From: Achromobacter deleyi
GTDB taxonomy: Bacteria > Pseudomonadota > Gammaproteobacteria > Burkholderiales > Burkholderiaceae_B
NCBI RefSeq assembly: GCF_016127315.1
Contig: NZ_CP065997.1
Coordinates: forward strand, 62,001-126,000
Length of the DNA: 64,000 nucleotides
Direction of reading: 5' to 3'
Shown: piece after piece, positions 62,801-64,000 of the stretch
How positions within the stretch are numbered: the stretch's first letter is position 1
Layout of the letters: each line of letters opens with the position of its first letter
Made by a program: the position numbers and the translations under genes
Notes under the pieces: generated by a model
What the model saw: the letters and a program-made list of their open reading frames with translations, nothing else
What the model was told of the DNA's origin: nothing
Databases searched by the model: none

Positions 62801-64000
62801 GCTTCGGCAGCATCACGGTGCGCAGCGGCGCCGCCCTGTCGGCGGCGGAAATCTTCCTGACCACGAACACCCTCACCGGCGGGATCGACATCGAGCGCGG
62901 CGCCACGCTGAACACCATCGGCCGCGGCCGCGCGCCCTACGACTCCCGCGATGGCTATAGCTACGGCGCCGGCACGGCCAGCCTGCTGGCCGTCTCGAAC
63001 GGCTGGCTCGACGTGCTGCCGCCCGCGGCCGACCAGGGCGCCAACGCCGGCGCGGGCCCGATCCGCATCGGCACCTGCGGCCCCGCTGCCTGCGCCGGGG
63101 AGGCCCTGATCTATACGGAAGGCACCCTGGCCGCGGCCACCAACAAGGCGTTCGACCTGGGCGTCGACGTCGGCTACGGCGCCCGCTACCTGACGCTGGC
63201 GGTGGGCGCCATCAACGCCGGCACGCAGGCCTCGCTGGCCGCCGCGGCCGCGCGCGGCGTCCTGGGCAGCGGCCTGAGCCTGGACCAGTCGCTGCTGAAC
63301 CGCCTGCTGGCCGGCGATGCCCGCTTCGGCGCGCCCGCCCTGGAAATGCTGACGCTGTCGGTGGCCGACGCCTTCAATTTCTATGGCACCGTGACCCTGG
63401 ACGCGCTCGATCCGGCCACCGGCAAGCCGCGCCTGAAGACGCTGGCGCTGACCGCCCCCGCCCTTTACGGCGACGGCCAGGCGGGCGACGTCGCCACCCT
63501 GCGCGCCGGCGAACTGGTGTGGAACGGCTCGACCCGGGCCGCGCCCGGCCTGAGCGCCAACGGTGCGGGCACCGGCCGCGGCACGCTGAACCTGGAGGCC
63601 TCCCGCATCGAGTTCGGCTACGGCGCCTACACCCAGCCGCAGAACGCGCTCGACAACGCGCGCCTGGCGCTGGGCTTCGGCACCGTCAACCTGGTCGCCA
63701 GCGACCGCATCAGCGCCAACAACCAGGGCAGCCTGGGCGTCTACGAATCCCGCGGCGCCTATGACGCCAAGACCGGCTGGCAGTACCTGGGCGGCAACCT
63801 CAACCTGGTGACGCCGCTGCTGACCGGCGAGTCGGGCTCGGTCAACCGCCTGCGCGCCGGCGGCCGCCTCACGCTGAGCCAGCCCGCGGCCATGCCCACG
63901 GCCGCGCCAACGACGCGCGGCCTGGGCGCGGAGCTGTCGCTGGAAGCCGGCGACCTGCGCATCGACGGCCGCATCGCCCTGCCGACCGGCAAGCTGACGC
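56899..64000 (+). CDS. Filamentous-haemagglutinin-like exoprotein (partial, 3' end outside window)
   Basis: The frame is open without a stop from the in-frame TAG at 56833 to the window end: at least 2,367 codons. After a long basic leader comes a signal peptide (WRLRPLSQALAVLALAGGWSGAAHAQA). The haemagglutination/TPS-like domain follows, with DTFNVGRNTTLRFQQ and VVNQNGVIFTGTSQVNVRNLVA; the N-x-N-G motif is at residues 243-246. The rest is repetitive Gly/Ala-rich beta-helix (many LxxAGxxxLDVSG-type turns, such as GAVLDVSGRWTNLSI and GSRIDVSGGAGLL). It is probably secreted by a TpsB-type channel not in view. ATG 56836 is an alternative start; neither has a clear ribosome site. Confidence 0.88.
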   Translation, partial: MSSSTSVPPAVRATSSLVPPSSRPLRAARRRALGARSGWRLRPLSQALAVLALAGGWSGAAHAQARAFSSSWFADKNAVQSTAQRTGRMPDGSLAGIGTSARQQAEARQQLRHSLDNLNRTAAAVAAQQAAQAAARAAAANGGGVPDGLVEGGLWEARGALAKWEGAKAAKPGTEDGRQIVTIEQTQSRAILNWDTFNVGRNTTLRFQQNSGDAVLNRVVGASARPSEIHGAIKADGTVLVVNQNGVIFTGTSQVNVRNLVAAAATITDTQFRDKGLYADADGTQPTFKDALGQVRVLAGARIETAAPASATQGGGYVLLLGSEVHNAGAIHTPRGQAALAAGDDFYIRKGYGTDVNLRSTTQGNEISTAIKAGSSAGLVSNTGLITAPTGDITLTGRTVRQDGVLLTTTDIGARGAIHLLNRAGDANGSITLGASGVTAVLLEASAVTGLDGQRDAAIKALDGGIVNKTGGVFDNLSTVRDRSDLSRIEIVTGNLATFAGGSTTVATGGQIAVSAKTRSVLESGAELDVAGAIGVRVAMEANNLAINIQGNEQRDAPANRDSKLLNSNDVWVDRRTLVRVAAGNGYTSDRWYTAGGLLEVSGYLATSGRSAAEWLAQGGTATFTGGELTTLAGSNINLSGGTLDVQDGFIRQIWLRGADGRLYDVSRAPGDLLYTGLYKGFEQTHARWGEKATRTFYNPLIAPRERFENGYTVGRDAGQLIVSTNRANLAGALTGEVYQGSRQTEAPQADMDGYYQSQAAVARRGRLVVGSYLPQFDTASNMLAWRLTGQAARVTVGTGAAGADEIRLDDAWLNAADLGGLRLAGKEAVTIDAALQFAMGGNVQFYAPQVAINAGITAAGGRIEAGNITRQISGNNRVEDDAVNPPAGQRAGVSLAPGAVLDVSGRWTNLSIDPSDSAALAYRNGGTVVLRSTGDVALAAGSRIDVSGGAGLLANGKTRNGRGGDLTLVASAASSGGRLLLDGELAGYGVEGGGKLTLQAERVRIVTRKQPGNAGAATETVLAGADFSQGFSQYEVIGALGVEVEPGAELAVSMPVLRYDGNARATLDKAVALPVWTPALYQEDPVKSVLTQRKGASLTLQAGTPQIALADVPRAALRIGEGARVQVDPGQKIDLLGAGQITVNGVLSAWGGRISANQLTFGVSEPLAGGGHDLSIWIGEQGVLDVAARAATAINRRGETYGRLQDGGAIVLGGPVDLAKGLVTAPDLFVVLRPGSRLDASGAAANLLVNGTPTELASAGGAISISSGNGLYLDGQLSARAGGAGAAAGALTIGLDSPNYLNRVTRPRVLAPRDFVLSAQQAADALDGATDPATLANKLAYGRGAFSVAQLQQGGFGDLTLLSNGLLTFDGDVNLRMNQSLRLIGTEMALSERSAAQARVSLAAPYVLLAGSGVRGAPDGYVRAPLSALPSTRASASVFRVDAGFIDLRDGVVLGGLRSQRASPGAAATFTGRGFSRAELVSQGDIRLLAGAGSVLVDPRSPYTTQLSVPGDLFLSAAQIYPATGAAAQIVAGQASDGSGRSLFDPGSRITIARSTAVAPDAPYSVFGRLRLGADIIEQGGVLRAPLGLIELGIDGNEKGATSLLKLLPGSITSSSARGLVMPYGGTIDGINYKYVGNDVTLVGVGASRDSGELGMGVALAGKSVSVQASALIDLSGGGDLRGAGFVSGRGGSTDARFNPLVQINAQGGGFTLPGLATNPVYALVPGNQAAVAPYAPDAGASQPLAGQRVTIGAGVPGLPAGTYTLMPSTYALLPGAFRVEINGAAAGNPAAGAQALRNGSWAIAGSLGINGTDVASAIARQLIVTSGQTLRQYSQYNEMDYAAFVRADAARRGLPRALLPADASTLKLLLARDAPGQPFSFNGRADFSPATGGYGGTFAVVPSTSSNAPLEITAPGAGRTPGFTGLSIDGAQLNAVNAPRLSVGATPFVDYKSSGTSVGFGYAYTRFGSITVRSGAALSAAEIFLTTNTLTGGIDIERGATLNTIGRGRAPYDSRDGYSYGAGTASLLAVSNGWLDVLPPAADQGANAGAGPIRIGTCGPAACAGEALIYTEGTLAAATNKAFDLGVDVGYGARYLTLAVGAINAGTQASLAAAAARGVLGSGLSLDQSLLNRLLAGDARFGAPALEMLTLSVADAFNFYGTVTLDALDPATGKPRLKTLALTAPALYGDGQAGDVATLRAGELVWNGSTRAAPGLSANGAGTGRGTLNLEASRIEFGYGAYTQPQNALDNARLALGFGTVNLVASDRISANNQGSLGVYESRGAYDAKTGWQYLGGNLNLVTPLLTGESGSVNRLRAGGRLTLSQPAAMPTAAPTTRGLGAELSLEAGDLRIDGRIALPTGKLT

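Overview
The window is one continuous piece of a high-GC, gene-dense betaproteobacterial chromosome. A Bordetella-type trimeric porin, a Bug/TctC-type binding protein, many peptide-type ABC binding proteins and a MexXY-like pump with its own TetR gene (the arrangement known as AxyZ/AxyXY-OprZ in Achromobacter) point to the Alcaligenaceae, most likely Achromobacter or a close Bordetella relative. This assignment comes from recalled family resemblance, not from a search. No rRNA, tRNA, CRISPR array or insertion-sequence transposase was seen.

Layout. 1-3236 (minus): start of the respiratory complex I operon, nuoA-B-C-D-E, with nuoE cut by the window edge. 3634-4782: major porin. 5228-6716: TetR, thioesterase and a lone NAD-binding domain in a tightly overlapped operon. 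6687-9251 (minus): PAP2 phosphatase, metallophosphoesterase and lipid kinase. 9328-13876 (minus): gamma-glutamyltransferase, peptide-type binding protein and LysR. 13892-36058: three complete tripartite RND efflux systems in 22 kb. They are axyZ/axyXY-oprZ-like; a second pump followed by a SufR-like Fe-S regulator; and, after a BetT-type transporter, a third pump divergent from a TetR gene. 36100-39806: IclR, a Tat-exported TctC protein and two overlapping polysaccharide-deacetylase paralogues, the second lacking its metal ligands.

39900-51020 is the most unusual part. Four copies of a palindrome (core TTGGCGCCAA, best form AAATTGGCGCCAATTT) lie upstream of (A) a C45-type Ntn hydrolase plus an ABC binding protein, (B) a second paralogous binding protein, (C) a serine hydrolase plus dppB-dppC-dppDF-like transporter genes, and (D) a small Lrp/AsnC regulator. 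Together they look like a self-contained import-and-hydrolysis regulon controlled by the Lrp protein. The same region carries two copies of an intergenic element in inverted orientation (42902-43063 and 50095-50250). The 104-bp core is 96% identical between copies. The flanking arms are unrelated between copies, yet within each copy they form a perfect or near-perfect inverted repeat of 31-34 bp.

51282-54305: a DUF1272-like zinc protein, the Fe-S repair protein Ric/YtfE, and divergent norR. Three GGT-N7-ACC NorR sites and a sigma-54 promoter lie between ric and norR, giving a readable nitric-oxide response switch. 54493-64000: an STN/TonB-C protein, an ECF sigma factor, a FecR-type anti-sigma factor and the first ~2,370 codons of a giant filamentous-haemagglutinin-like exoprotein that runs off the window.
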